DNA of 23,349 nucleotides from JBFISM01 sp041608535. GTDB lineage: Bacteria; Actinomycetota; Acidimicrobiia; Spongiisociales; UBA5794. The stretch covers positions 1-23,349 of the forward strand of contig JBFISM010000046.1 in assembly GCA_041608535.1 (NCBI GenBank), given 5' to 3'. Shown here one piece after another: positions 1 to 7,341 of this stretch (its first letter is position 1; every line of letters starts with the position of its first letter). The translations under genes were made by a program, and so were the position numbers. Under the pieces are notes generated by a model. The model ran no database searches, was not told the origin of the DNA, and saw only the letters and a list, made by a program, of their open reading frames with translations.

Positions 1-85
1 GCCGTCGTGCCTGGCGTCTGCCCCCGCCGGGTCACCGTCTGCCTGGTGTGGGGAGCGATGTCGTCGACGCTCTGAGAAAAACCTC

Positions 86-115
86 TTGTGCATCGAACAT
101 GTGTTCGATTAACAT
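86..115 (+). promoter_or_regulatory. Predicted SOS promoter of imuA'-imuB
   Basis: A weak -35-like TTGTGC (86-91) and a -10-like TAACAT (110-115) are 18 bp apart, and the LexA box fills the spacer exactly. LexA bound there would block RNA polymerase, which fits an SOS-induced operon. The box is clear; the core promoter elements are poor matches and are inferred mainly from position. Confidence 0.45.
92..109. promoter_or_regulatory. LexA-binding SOS box
   Basis: The sequence TCGAACATGTGTTCGA (93-108) carries perfect 6-bp arms TCGAAC and GTTCGA around a 4-bp spacer, and flanking A/T extend the arms to 7 bp. This matches the known actinobacterial/mycobacterial LexA consensus TCGAAC-N4-GTTCGA. 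It lies 60 bp upstream of the chosen imuA' start and predicts DNA-damage induction of the error-prone repair genes that follow. Confidence 0.93.
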
Positions 116-168
116 CGTATTCCCGAGGGGGTGTTCTCGGGGTAGGCGAGCAGGCGGAGCTGGGTCAC

Positions 169-855
169 ATGTCAAGCGCATCCAACGCACGACTCCTGAC
201 CGGCCCGTATCTCGTCACGGCCCCGAAACAGGACCATGAGCCCGACAATGAACATGGCGACCTCCACGGCTCGTTGCTCACGCTCGAGCCGGGGCGGGTC
301 GTCGGGCTCGTGGGCTGGCCCGGAGGAGGGCTGAGCCGGCTGGGTCTGGCGATGCTGGCCGATCCGGCGCAACGAGGACAGGTCGTATATGTCGACGTGC
401 GGGGCTGGCTGTGTCCTTCGGCGGCCTGGGAGGTGGGGGTGCCCCCGGAGCACCTCGTCGTGGTGCGCTGCGAAGAGCCGGTGCTGTGGGCCCGGGTGGT
501 CTCCGGGTTGCTCGACGGGATGACCGCCGTCTATGCCGAGGTGCCGCCCCGCATCAAGGACGCCCAGCTCCGCAAGCTGTCCGCTGCCGCCCGTTCTCGC
601 AAGATCCCCCTCGTGCTGCGCCCCGTCTCCGGGGAGCTGCCCTCGGGGGTGTCGTATCTCGACCTGCGAGTGCAAGCGGTTGCCTGGGAGGGCACCGATG
701 CGGGACATGGCCGGCTCACCCGGCGGCGTATCACGCTCGAGGCGTCGGGCAAGGCGGTCTACGGGATGACCACCACGATCGAAGTAGTGGACGATGGAAC
801 GAACCCTGTGCGTGTGGTACCCGGACTGGGCGCTGCGCCAGCTCGCTTCGCCTGA
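169..855 (+). CDS. imuA': ImuA'-like accessory protein of the mutasome (RecA-fold)
   Basis: This 228-residue protein is most likely ImuA', the RecA/SulA-like partner that supports ImuB and DnaE2 in damage-induced translesion synthesis. A degenerate P-loop-like stretch, GWPGGGLSRL (residues 49-58), follows a hydrophobic strand; it lacks the canonical GKT/S, as is usual for this family. The ATG at 169 is preferred because GGAG lies 9 bp upstream. An in-frame ATG at 88 falls inside the promoter/LexA region and is rejected. The 3' end overlaps imuB by 62 bp, so the two genes are translationally linked. Identification rests on the position before imuB, the SOS box and the P-loop region; the sequence itself is poorly conserved in this family. 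Confidence 0.8.
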   Translation: MSSASNARLLTGPYLVTAPKQDHEPDNEHGDLHGSLLTLEPGRVVGLVGWPGGGLSRLGLAMLADPAQRGQVVYVDVRGWLCPSAAWEVGVPPEHLVVVRCEEPVLWARVVSGLLDGMTAVYAEVPPRIKDAQLRKLSAAARSRKIPLVLRPVSGELPSGVSYLDLRVQAVAWEGTDAGHGRLTRRRITLEASGKAVYGMTTTIEVVDDGTNPVRVVPGLGAAPARFA

Positions 856-2293
856 CGGGGATGACGGGGCGCCACGACAGGCCATCGACGATCACAACAC
901 CGTCGTCGCCGTCAACGACGCCGGGCTGGCCACCGGGGTGGCGGTGGGGATGCAACGCCGCGAAGCCGAGGCGATCTGTCCCGTCATCGAGACCATTCGC
1001 TACGACCCCGGCGCCGCTGCGGTTGCGTTCGAGCCGGTAGTGCAGGGGATCGAGCAGCTGATCCCCCGGGTGGAGGTGGTGTCGCCGGGGTTGCTGCTGG
1101 CACCGGTGCGGGGGGCGGTCTCCTACTACGGAGACGAAGCCACGGTTGTCGAGCTGGTTGACAAGACGCTGCGCGCGGTGACCGGCGACGGCTATCGCCT
1201 CGGTCTCGCCGCCGGCCCCTTTGCCGCCCGGCAGGCCGCCGAGCAAGCCACCACGGCCGATCCCATCGTCCACGTCCAAGACGATGCCGCCTTTCTCGCT
1301 TCGCTCGATGTCGAGACGGTGGGCGACGCCGACCTCGCCGCCACCTTCCGCTGGCTGGGGATCACCACCCTCGGTGAGCTGGCCGAGCTGCCCCGTCCGG
1401 CGATGATGTCCCGTTTCGGCACCGCCGGGCTCGAGGCGCACCGGCTGGCGAGAGGGGAGGATCGCAGCACCCGGCCCCGGATCATCCCCGCCGACATCGC
1501 TGTCGAGGAGCGCTTCGAGACACCACTCGAGAACCTGGAGCAGGCCGCCTTCGTGGGGCGGGCGCTGGCCAATGCGTTGCTCACCAATCCGCTGCTCCAG
1601 GGTGCATTGCCGCATCGGGTGACCATCGAGGTGGAGGCCGCCGATGGCGAGATCCGCAGCCGCACCTGGCGCAACGCCGATCCGTTCAGCGAGACCGCTC
1701 TCGCCGAGCGGGTGCGCTGGCAGCTCAGCGCCTGGCTCGACGAGATCCGGCTCGGGTCGGGGCCGGGGATCCACGGGGGAGTGGTGCGGATCCGGCTCAC
1801 CCCCGACGATCTCTCCGATCTGGGACGGCAGCTCGCCCTTCACGAGGACGCCCACAGCGCCGCCGAGGCCCATCGCTCTCTGGTGCAGACCCAGGCGCTC
1901 GTAGGACACGACCGGGTGCTCCAGGCCCGTCCTCAGGGTGGGCGCGATCCAGTGGAACAGGTGACGTGGCACCGGTGGGGGGAAGAGCCGGGGACGGTCG
2001 AGCGCGACCCGAATGCGCCGTGGCCGGGTGCCGTGCCGCAGCCGGCCCCCACCTTGGTCCCTCCCCAGCCCCAATCGCTCGAGGTGGAGTGGGACGGGGG
2101 CCACCCGGTGCGCATCCGGCTCGGCTCACGCTGGGTGCCGGTGCTCTCCTGGGCCGGCCCCTGGCGCCGCATCGGCCGCTGGTGGGAGGGCGCCACCCCC
2201 ATCAACCGCTACCAGCTGGTCACCTCCGCCGGCGCCTTCCTCTGCGAGCTGGACGAGACCGGGCGGGCGTGGCTCACCGGCGTCTACGACTAG
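794..2293 (+). CDS. imuB: ImuB, catalytically inactive Y-family polymerase homologue
   Basis: ImuB is a Y-family polymerase relative that acts as the hub of the mutasome, linking the beta clamp, ImuA' and the DnaE2 polymerase. The 499-residue protein opens with the typical TLCVWYPDW segment (residues 4-12). The place where active Y-family enzymes carry the catalytic Asp-Glu pair reads VEVVSPGLLL (93-102), with no acidic pair, so it should not polymerise DNA. A helix-hairpin-helix-like region follows (about 175-215), then a little-finger-like domain and the family C-terminus, WRRIGRWWEG (near residue 460) to the end. The ATG at 794 gives the expected N-terminus despite the 62-bp overlap with imuA'. 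No dnaE2 is present in the window; in mycobacteria it is also encoded elsewhere. Confidence 0.93.
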   Translation: MERTLCVWYPDWALRQLASPDGDDGAPRQAIDDHNTVVAVNDAGLATGVAVGMQRREAEAICPVIETIRYDPGAAAVAFEPVVQGIEQLIPRVEVVSPGLLLAPVRGAVSYYGDEATVVELVDKTLRAVTGDGYRLGLAAGPFAARQAAEQATTADPIVHVQDDAAFLASLDVETVGDADLAATFRWLGITTLGELAELPRPAMMSRFGTAGLEAHRLARGEDRSTRPRIIPADIAVEERFETPLENLEQAAFVGRALANALLTNPLLQGALPHRVTIEVEAADGEIRSRTWRNADPFSETALAERVRWQLSAWLDEIRLGSGPGIHGGVVRIRLTPDDLSDLGRQLALHEDAHSAAEAHRSLVQTQALVGHDRVLQARPQGGRDPVEQVTWHRWGEEPGTVERDPNAPWPGAVPQPAPTLVPPQPQSLEVEWDGGHPVRIRLGSRWVPVLSWAGPWRRIGRWWEGATPINRYQLVTSAGAFLCELDETGRAWLTGVYD

Positions 2294-2305
2294 CTGGACT
2301 GACGC

Positions 2306-2382
2306 AACCTAAGGCTGTAGATCGCGGAAAGCGCGCGCCACTGCCGAAAGTATGCGAATGGCGCGCGCTACAGCCTTAGGTT
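2306..2382. repeat. Large bulged inverted repeat between convergent genes
   Basis: An outer 14-bp arm (2306-2319 with 2369-2382, AACCTAAGGCTGTA and its complement) and an inner 10-bp arm (2331-2340 with 2359-2368, GCGCGCGCCA and its complement) pair perfectly. An 11-nt bulge (2320-2330) occurs on the left side only, and the loop is 18 nt. It sits 13 bp after the imuB stop and 28 bp before the end of the convergent SLH gene. It could act as a two-way transcription terminator, though no T-tract follows, or be a dispersed palindromic element. Confidence 0.75.
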
Positions 2383-2409
2383 CGCCCCGGATCGGCGTCG
2401 TTTCGTCCA

Positions 2410-3045
2410 TCAGGAGATCGGATCCATCTCGTGCGCCTCTATGGCGAACAGCGTGTAGGTGCCGTCGGGAAGCTCCGACCCGTCGATCGTTGCAAAGCAG
2501 ATGAGGAACTCGCCGGTGTCGTCGATCTCCTCAGGCTCCCGATCGCTGGCGGCGACATTCACGTCGAATGTGAAGACCGCGTCAGGTGTGCCCAGCAGCT
2601 GATACGTGATGAAGAACGAACCAAACGGGTGTCCCACACCCAGCAAACTCGTCGTCGCCTCGCACTCCTCCTCGTTGTTCTCTTGGTTGTCGACCTCGAT
2701 CTCGACGATATCGGCGTGAACGCTGAAGCCCTGAACCGTTCGTGCGTCTACGACAGGCTCTTTTCCGCCGTCGAAGGCTCCGAGCCGGTTCATGAAGGCG
2801 GCCATCTGCTCGCGCGTGACGAAGTCATCGGGGCAGTACTCATCGTTGGCGGGCGGGTTGCAGCCCAGCGTCACTCCGGCGTCGGCGATGGCGTCGATGT
2901 CGTCGTGGAATATGTTGCCGTCGGGCACATCCGTGAACTCATGCGAGGCCACACCGATGGCGGCGCCGACGGCGACCAGTCCCAAGGTGATCACAGCAAC
3001 GCTGAGGATTCGGGACAGGCGGCTACGGTCGAACGGTCGGAGCAT
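2410..3045 (-). CDS. Secreted SLH-domain protein
   Basis: The 211-residue protein has an N-terminal basic stretch and a hydrophobic segment (residues about 12-34) that look like a signal peptide or membrane anchor. One S-layer-homology module follows (about 37-90: FTDVPDGNIF, then GVTLGCNPPA and TREQMAAFMNRL). Such modules usually bind cell-wall polymers, but families normally carry three; a single copy is common in Acidimicrobiia proteins with a Cys-containing insertion as seen here. The remaining 120 residues form an acidic, probably beta-rich domain that I do not recognise. An AGGGGAG ribosome site lies about 7 nt before the ATG. It is divergent from the lipoprotein gene. Its role is probably at the cell surface; the ligand is unknown. 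Confidence 0.8.
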   Translation of the reverse strand: MLRPFDRSRLSRILSVAVITLGLVAVGAAIGVASHEFTDVPDGNIFHDDIDAIADAGVTLGCNPPANDEYCPDDFVTREQMAAFMNRLGAFDGGKEPVVDARTVQGFSVHADIVEIEVDNQENNEEECEATTSLLGVGHPFGSFFITYQLLGTPDAVFTFDVNVAASDREPEEIDDTGEFLICFATIDGSELPDGTYTLFAIEAHEMDPIS

Positions 3046-3077
3046 GGCGCTCTCCCCTCACTAGCGTCCCCTGCCCC

Positions 3078-3135
3078 TACCCGTCCGAAATCGGGTCAAA
3101 CATCATGGTGTACCCGTCTCGAGTCCGGGTAAACC
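3078..3135. repeat. Two similar short stem-loops in a divergent intergenic region
   Basis: Copy 1 begins at 3078 (ACCCG 3079-3083 pairs with CGGGT 3092-3096). Copy 2 begins at 3111 (TACCCG 3111-3116 pairs with CGGGTA 3126-3131). Both begin TACCCGTC and end near CGGGT followed by A-rich bases, 33 bp apart. They lie between the divergent starts at 3045 and 3227 and may be operator sites or leader hairpins. This is low-complexity evidence and could be chance in GC-rich DNA. Confidence 0.4.
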
Positions 3136-3226
3136 AGGTACGACGGAGTACGTCGACCCGAACTGCCGGGCTTTCCGGGCCGGCCGACCTGTTTCGTCGC
3201 ACGGGGTTACGGCTACGGTTCCCGGT

Positions 3227-4648
3227 GTGTGGAGGTTGGCCAGGATCGTGATCGCCGTTTCGCTCGTCGTTGCCGCATGTAGCCCCGACGACGCCGGGCC
3301 CAATGGCTCGACGTCGTCCACCGCCGAAGTCATCTCGACCGGCAGCAAGTCGTCACCGGCAACCGGGGTCATTCTCGTGCAGGACATCGCCGCCGATGGG
3401 CGGCCGGTGCGCGTGCTGTCTCCCGATGGCGCCGAGCTGGCCACACTGCAGCCTCCCGCCGACCTCCCGGGTCCGTTCGATCCCGTGCGGGTGTTTGCCA
3501 TCCCGGACACCCCGCATGCGATCTTGCAGACCTCCAACGCTCTCGTCGGCCTGAACCTCGAAGATTTCTCGCTGGCGGTGCTTGCCACCGACACCGAGGT
3601 CATGTGGGTGGCGCCAGACCGACGCCACGCCCTCGTCTCCTTCGACGGGCGGCTCCAGGCGCTCGACGTGCGCACCGCAACGCTCGTGCCCGTTGCCGCA
3701 TCTGCACAGCCGGTGGCGCCGCAGTCGGCGGGTGACGTCATTGCCTTGACGCTCGCCAGCGACGAGACCCCGTCGCTCCTCGTGGACATGGCCACCGGTG
3801 CGGTCACCGACGTTGGCCGGCTCGCCGGTCCGTTCCTCAGCGACGATGGAGCGCGCTTTGCGGTCCGGCGATGGCTCGGTGCGCTCGGCTCTCGGCAACG
3901 CCAGATCGCAGTGGCCCCCGTCTCCGACCCGTCTGCCCTAGAGGTGTGGGTCCAGGATGCGGGAGAGGGCCACTACGTCTGGGGTGACACCACCTTGCTC
4001 GGGGCGACCGCCGCTGGCTCCGTGGTCACCGTCGATGCGACGGGCGCCACCGAGATCGGGCGAATCCCGGTCGAGGGGAACCCGCTGCCGGCGCCCGCTC
4101 TCTATGCCAGCCCGTACGGTGCCGGCGCCGTTGCATCGGTGGAGCGAACCGACGGCATCGCGTGGTATCAGATCGATCCCGTGCGTCGAGAAACCACAGA
4201 GCTGCCCGAGATCGCCGATCTCGATTTCTCGACGACCATCGCCGCACCACATGGATATCTCGTCCTCGATGATCGAGGTGACGAGGGACCCGCACTCACC
4301 CGTGCGGTTGCGCTCCGGCTCGACGACGGCGCCATCCTCGAGATCGTGGCCAATGAGGAGCCGGCGGTCACACCGGGTGGACCGATCTCCGGACGGTTCA
4401 TCATGACGGGTCTCGAGCGAGACACACCGCTACGGATCGTCGACCTCGAGGACGGCTCCGTCACCGAGATCGCTCGCGGCGTCCGAGCCGTGGTCAGCGA
4501 CGACGAGGCTTGGTTTGCGGTCGACATGGCTGCTGCGGACGACGGCTCGATCCTCGAGCAGACGGTGGCCGTCGTTGCGGCTGCGAGCGACACACCCGTG
4601 GAGATCGCCAGGGGGAGAGTGGTGGCGTGGCTGCACTCAACCGGCTGA
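3227..4648 (+). CDS. Putative beta-propeller-like lipoprotein of unknown function
   Basis: The 473-residue product starts with a short basic N-terminus and a hydrophobic run ending in the lipobox VAAC (Cys18), so it is predicted to be lipid-anchored on the outer face of the membrane. A Ser/Thr-rich linker (about 28-45) leads to a long domain of recurring beta-strand blades such as LLVDMATGAV and RIVDLEDGSV, which resemble WD40/TolB-type propeller blades, but I cannot assign a family. The GTG at 3227 has no ribosome site; a TACGGT hexamer (3214-3219) ends 7 nt before it, which would suit a leaderless transcript. No enzyme motifs are visible. A minus-strand gene of similar build occurs at 7338-8642. 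Confidence 0.75.
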   Translation: MWRLARIVIAVSLVVAACSPDDAGPNGSTSSTAEVISTGSKSSPATGVILVQDIAADGRPVRVLSPDGAELATLQPPADLPGPFDPVRVFAIPDTPHAILQTSNALVGLNLEDFSLAVLATDTEVMWVAPDRRHALVSFDGRLQALDVRTATLVPVAASAQPVAPQSAGDVIALTLASDETPSLLVDMATGAVTDVGRLAGPFLSDDGARFAVRRWLGALGSRQRQIAVAPVSDPSALEVWVQDAGEGHYVWGDTTLLGATAAGSVVTVDATGATEIGRIPVEGNPLPAPALYASPYGAGAVASVERTDGIAWYQIDPVRRETTELPEIADLDFSTTIAAPHGYLVLDDRGDEGPALTRAVALRLDDGAILEIVANEEPAVTPGGPISGRFIMTGLERDTPLRIVDLEDGSVTEIARGVRAVVSDDEAWFAVDMAAADDGSILEQTVAVVAAASDTPVEIARGRVVAWLHSTG

Positions 4649-4669
4649 CACCGGGAGCGTCGAACCCGA

Positions 4670-5326
4670 TCAGCTCTCCTCGGTGAGCACGGCGGCAAAG
4701 GTCGCAAACCAGGCTTCGTAGCCGCGGTCGTTGGGGTGGAACCAGTCCGGGGCGTAGGTCTTGCGGCCGCGATACGCCAGCAGGGCGACATCGGCGAGCC
4801 GAACCGGGTGCTCGGCAACGGCGTGACGGAGCCGCCGGTTGAAGGCCTTCGCCACCAGGGAGCCCCGGTCCGGAATGGTCGCCATCACGGCACCCGATGG
4901 CAGTTCGCCGAGCAGCATGCGCATCTCGTCGACGGCCCGGCCGAAGCGGGGGCTGCCGATGAGATCGTTGCTTCCCACCGTGCACGTGACCACGGCGGGG
5001 CGCACCCCGATCGCTTCCAGTCGGGGAAGCTGCGTCGCCAGCACGTCGCCGATTCTCCCGCCGGACACCGACAGATTGACCACTCGAACCCTGCCGGCGC
5101 CACCGCTCTCGAGCTCGCGGGCGAGGCGGATCACCCAGGTCGATTCGAGCGACGTCGCCCCGATGCCCTGGCTCAGGGAATCGCCGAGCGCTATGAAAAG
5201 CCGGTCTTCGGGGGAGAGGGCGGCGAGCTCACCGTCGTTGCGATGCCGCCACGCCGTCGCGAACTCGTCCACCTGGGCCCTGGTGGCGCGCACCCCGGGC
5301 AGCATGGACAACAGCCGACCCGCCAA
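4670..5326 (-). CDS. SGNH/GDSL-family hydrolase
   Basis: This 218-residue protein is an SGNH-fold esterase/lipase. All four family blocks are present: block I GDSLSQG (residues 48-54, nucleophile Ser50), block II Gly in NLSVSGG (84-90), block III GSND (118-121, Asn120) and block V DWFHPND (194-200, Asp194 and His197). There is no signal peptide, so action in the cytoplasm is likely. The chosen start is TTG at 5326, directly after the TGA of the upstream acyltransferase, with GGAG 8 nt before it; an ATG at 5305 is the alternative and lacks a ribosome site. Tight linkage to a PlsC-type acyltransferase suggests acyl-ester or lysophospholipid turnover; the substrate is unknown. Confidence 0.88.
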   Translation of the reverse strand: MAGRLLSMLPGVRATRAQVDEFATAWRHRNDGELAALSPEDRLFIALGDSLSQGIGATSLESTWVIRLARELESGGAGRVRVVNLSVSGGRIGDVLATQLPRLEAIGVRPAVVTCTVGSNDLIGSPRFGRAVDEMRMLLGELPSGAVMATIPDRGSLVAKAFNRRLRHAVAEHPVRLADVALLAYRGRKTYAPDWFHPNDRGYEAWFATFAAVLTEES

Positions 5327-6055
5327 TCAGCCGACTCCCAGATCCGCGGCGATGATCGCACGGCACCGATCGCTCAGCTCGGCGATCTGCGACAGATCCA
5401 GGCCGGTCGTTGGAATCGGCGGATGCACCACCGTGCGCACCCTACCGGGATAGACGATCTTCGCCCCCGGTTTCCACATCTCCCACGTGCCGTCGATCGA
5501 GATCGGCACGATGGGCAGTTCGTTGGCGATGGCGATGCGGAAGGCCCCCTTCTTGAACGGGAGCAGCGTGCCTTCGTCGCTGCGCGTGCCTTCGGGGAAG
5601 ATGATGAGCGAGTGACCCCGGGCGGTGGCGTCGGCGATGCCTTCGTTGATCGCCCCGTGGGCCGCCTTCCCCGCCTGCCGATCGGTCTTCACGATGCCGA
5701 CGCCTCGCATCGCCTGAGCCAGCAACGGGACTTTGAACAACTCCTTCTTTGCCAGATAGCGGATGGGGACGCGGGTCGTGAGGAACATCACCGGGATGTC
5801 GAGGTTGCTCTCGTGGTTGGCCACGAAGAGGTACTGGCCGCTCCCGTCGATGTGCTCCTGCCCGCTCGTCTCCAGCCGGCCACCGGCGATACGCAGGAAG
5901 AACCAGCTCCACCACATGATCATCGCATCGTTGATCGGTGGGTCCCGCCTGATGACGGCCATGATCGCAATGAACCCGGCGAGCACCGCCGTCACGACCA
6001 CGAAGATCGGGGCAACCACGCCCGTGCGCACCGCATAGAGCGTGGTACGCATCAC
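5327..6055 (-). CDS. 1-acyl-sn-glycerol-3-phosphate acyltransferase (PlsC family)
   Basis: This 242-residue protein belongs to the PlsC/LPLAT family, which transfers an acyl chain to lysophosphatidate or a related lysolipid at the inner membrane face. A hydrophobic N-terminal segment (about 12-35) anchors it. The catalytic HX4D motif is NHESNLD (residues 80-86, His81 and Asp86), and the substrate-binding block is FPEGTRS (153-159). The gene starts GTG-ATG, so the start is 6055 or 6052; neither has a strong ribosome site. The stop abuts the TTG start of the GDSL hydrolase, making a two-gene operon. The exact acyl acceptor cannot be told from sequence; a second, more divergent family member lies at 21739-22785. 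Confidence 0.9.
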   Translation of the reverse strand: MMRTTLYAVRTGVVAPIFVVVTAVLAGFIAIMAVIRRDPPINDAMIMWWSWFFLRIAGGRLETSGQEHIDGSGQYLFVANHESNLDIPVMFLTTRVPIRYLAKKELFKVPLLAQAMRGVGIVKTDRQAGKAAHGAINEGIADATARGHSLIIFPEGTRSDEGTLLPFKKGAFRIAIANELPIVPISIDGTWEMWKPGAKIVYPGRVRTVVHPPIPTTGLDLSQIAELSDRCRAIIAADLGVG

Positions 6056-6153
6056 GACGGCACGGTCGTGGCACCGGGTACTGTTGCCGCCGATGGGATC
6101 CGGATCATGACTCGGGCCAGGCTAGCTGTGCGTTCTCTCCGGCAGGCTGAGCG

Positions 6154-7341
6154 GTGAAGCCGTTGCGCATGAGCGTCGCCTCGGTGCGGCGCATCGCTCT
6201 GGCCGCTCAGGGGTTCCACAAACCGGCACCCAAGAAGCCCAACGTGCGCAGCTTTCGATCGCTGTTCCGCCAGATCGGACTTCTCCAGCTCGACTCCGTG
6301 AATGTGGTGTGTCGCTCCCACTACCTCCCGGTGCTGGCGCGTCTCGGCCCGTACGACCGGGATCGGCTCGACACATACACCTCTCATTCGGGCGAAGTGT
6401 TCGAGTACTGGGGACACGAGGCGTCGCTGCTGCCCGTCGAGCTGTACCCGGTGCTGCGGTTCCGGATGGACTCGGTGCCCACCTGGCGGCGCATGACCGA
6501 CCTCATGGAGAAGCGTCCGGGCTACGTCGAAGGCGTCCTTCGCAAAGTGGCCGACGACGGACCGCTGACGGCGGCCGATCTCGAGGATGGCGGCGATCGC
6601 ACCGGTCCATGGTGGGGTTACGCCCCGGGAAAGGTGGCATTGGAATGGCTGTTTGCCACCGGCAAGGTGACGGCATACCGCAACGGCAGGTTTGGGCGGA
6701 TGTACGACATCCCCGAGCGTGTGCTGCCCGCAGAGGTGCTGGCAGCCGAGCCGGTGCCCCAGCCGGAGGCGTACCGGCGTTTGCTGCTCCTCGGGGCGCG
6801 CCACCACGGGATCGGCACCGCCGACGACATCATGGACTACTACCGGCTGCACAAGCCGACGGCCCGCCCCATCCTGGAGACGCTCGTTGCCGATGGCGAG
6901 CTGGTGCCGGTGAACGTCGCCGGCTGGCACCGCCCCGCCTATCTCCATCCAGAGGCGAAACGTCCCCGTAGCGACCGGGGGACGGGGCTGCTCAGCCCGT
7001 TCGATCCGGTGGTGTGGTACCGGGAGCGAGCCGAGCGGGTCTTCGACTTCCACTACCGAATCGAGATCTACGTGCCGAAGCCAAAACGTGTGTTCGGCTA
7101 TTACGTGCTGCCTTTCCTGCTCGACGGCCGATTGGTGGGAAGGGTGGATCTCAAGGCGGATCGCAAGGGCGGAATCCTGCGGGTGCAGGCGAGCCACGTC
7201 GAGCACATCCGGGAGCAGGCGAAGGTGGCGAAAGCCCTCGCCACGGAGCTCGAGGCCATGGCGCACTGGCTCGATCTCGACAAGGTGGTGGTGGAACGTC
7301 AGGGCAATCTCGCCATCGCTCTGCACCGAGAGGTTGGCTAG
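6154..7341 (+). CDS. ycaQ: YcaQ/AlkX-family DNA glycosylase (HTH_42, winged-helix)
   Basis: The 395-residue protein has the length and layout of the YcaQ/AlkZ-like family (formerly DUF1006), tandem winged-helix enzymes that excise bulky alkylated bases and unhook interstrand crosslinks. The family signature lies in LLQLDSVNVV: residues Gln45-Leu46-Asp47 form the QxD type seen in YcaQ/AlkX, as opposed to the QxQ type of AlkZ. Other family blocks visible are FEYWGHEASLLP (about 84-95) and LLSPFDPVVWYRERAERVF (about 279-297). The GTG at 6154 is chosen; ATG at 6169 is possible. The gene stands alone and has no LexA box upstream. It ends in a 4-bp tail-to-tail overlap with the next gene. Confidence 0.88.
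   Translation: MKPLRMSVASVRRIALAAQGFHKPAPKKPNVRSFRSLFRQIGLLQLDSVNVVCRSHYLPVLARLGPYDRDRLDTYTSHSGEVFEYWGHEASLLPVELYPVLRFRMDSVPTWRRMTDLMEKRPGYVEGVLRKVADDGPLTAADLEDGGDRTGPWWGYAPGKVALEWLFATGKVTAYRNGRFGRMYDIPERVLPAEVLAAEPVPQPEAYRRLLLLGARHHGIGTADDIMDYYRLHKPTARPILETLVADGELVPVNVAGWHRPAYLHPEAKRPRSDRGTGLLSPFDPVVWYRERAERVFDFHYRIEIYVPKPKRVFGYYVLPFLLDGRLVGRVDLKADRKGGILRVQASHVEHIREQAKVAKALATELEAMAHWLDLDKVVVERQGNLAIALHREVG

Noticed and set aside
1..75. Possible tail of a gene entering the window, ending at TGA 73-75
   Set aside because: The 24 codons show no recognisable sequence, and other frames are equally open over this distance.
88..168. N-terminal extension of imuA' from ATG 88
   Set aside because: It would place the start inside the LexA box and promoter spacer; ATG 169 has GGAG at good distance.
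4736..6157. Long plus-strand open frame over the GDSL and PlsC genes
   Set aside because: No family features; the minus strand has complete catalytic motifs.
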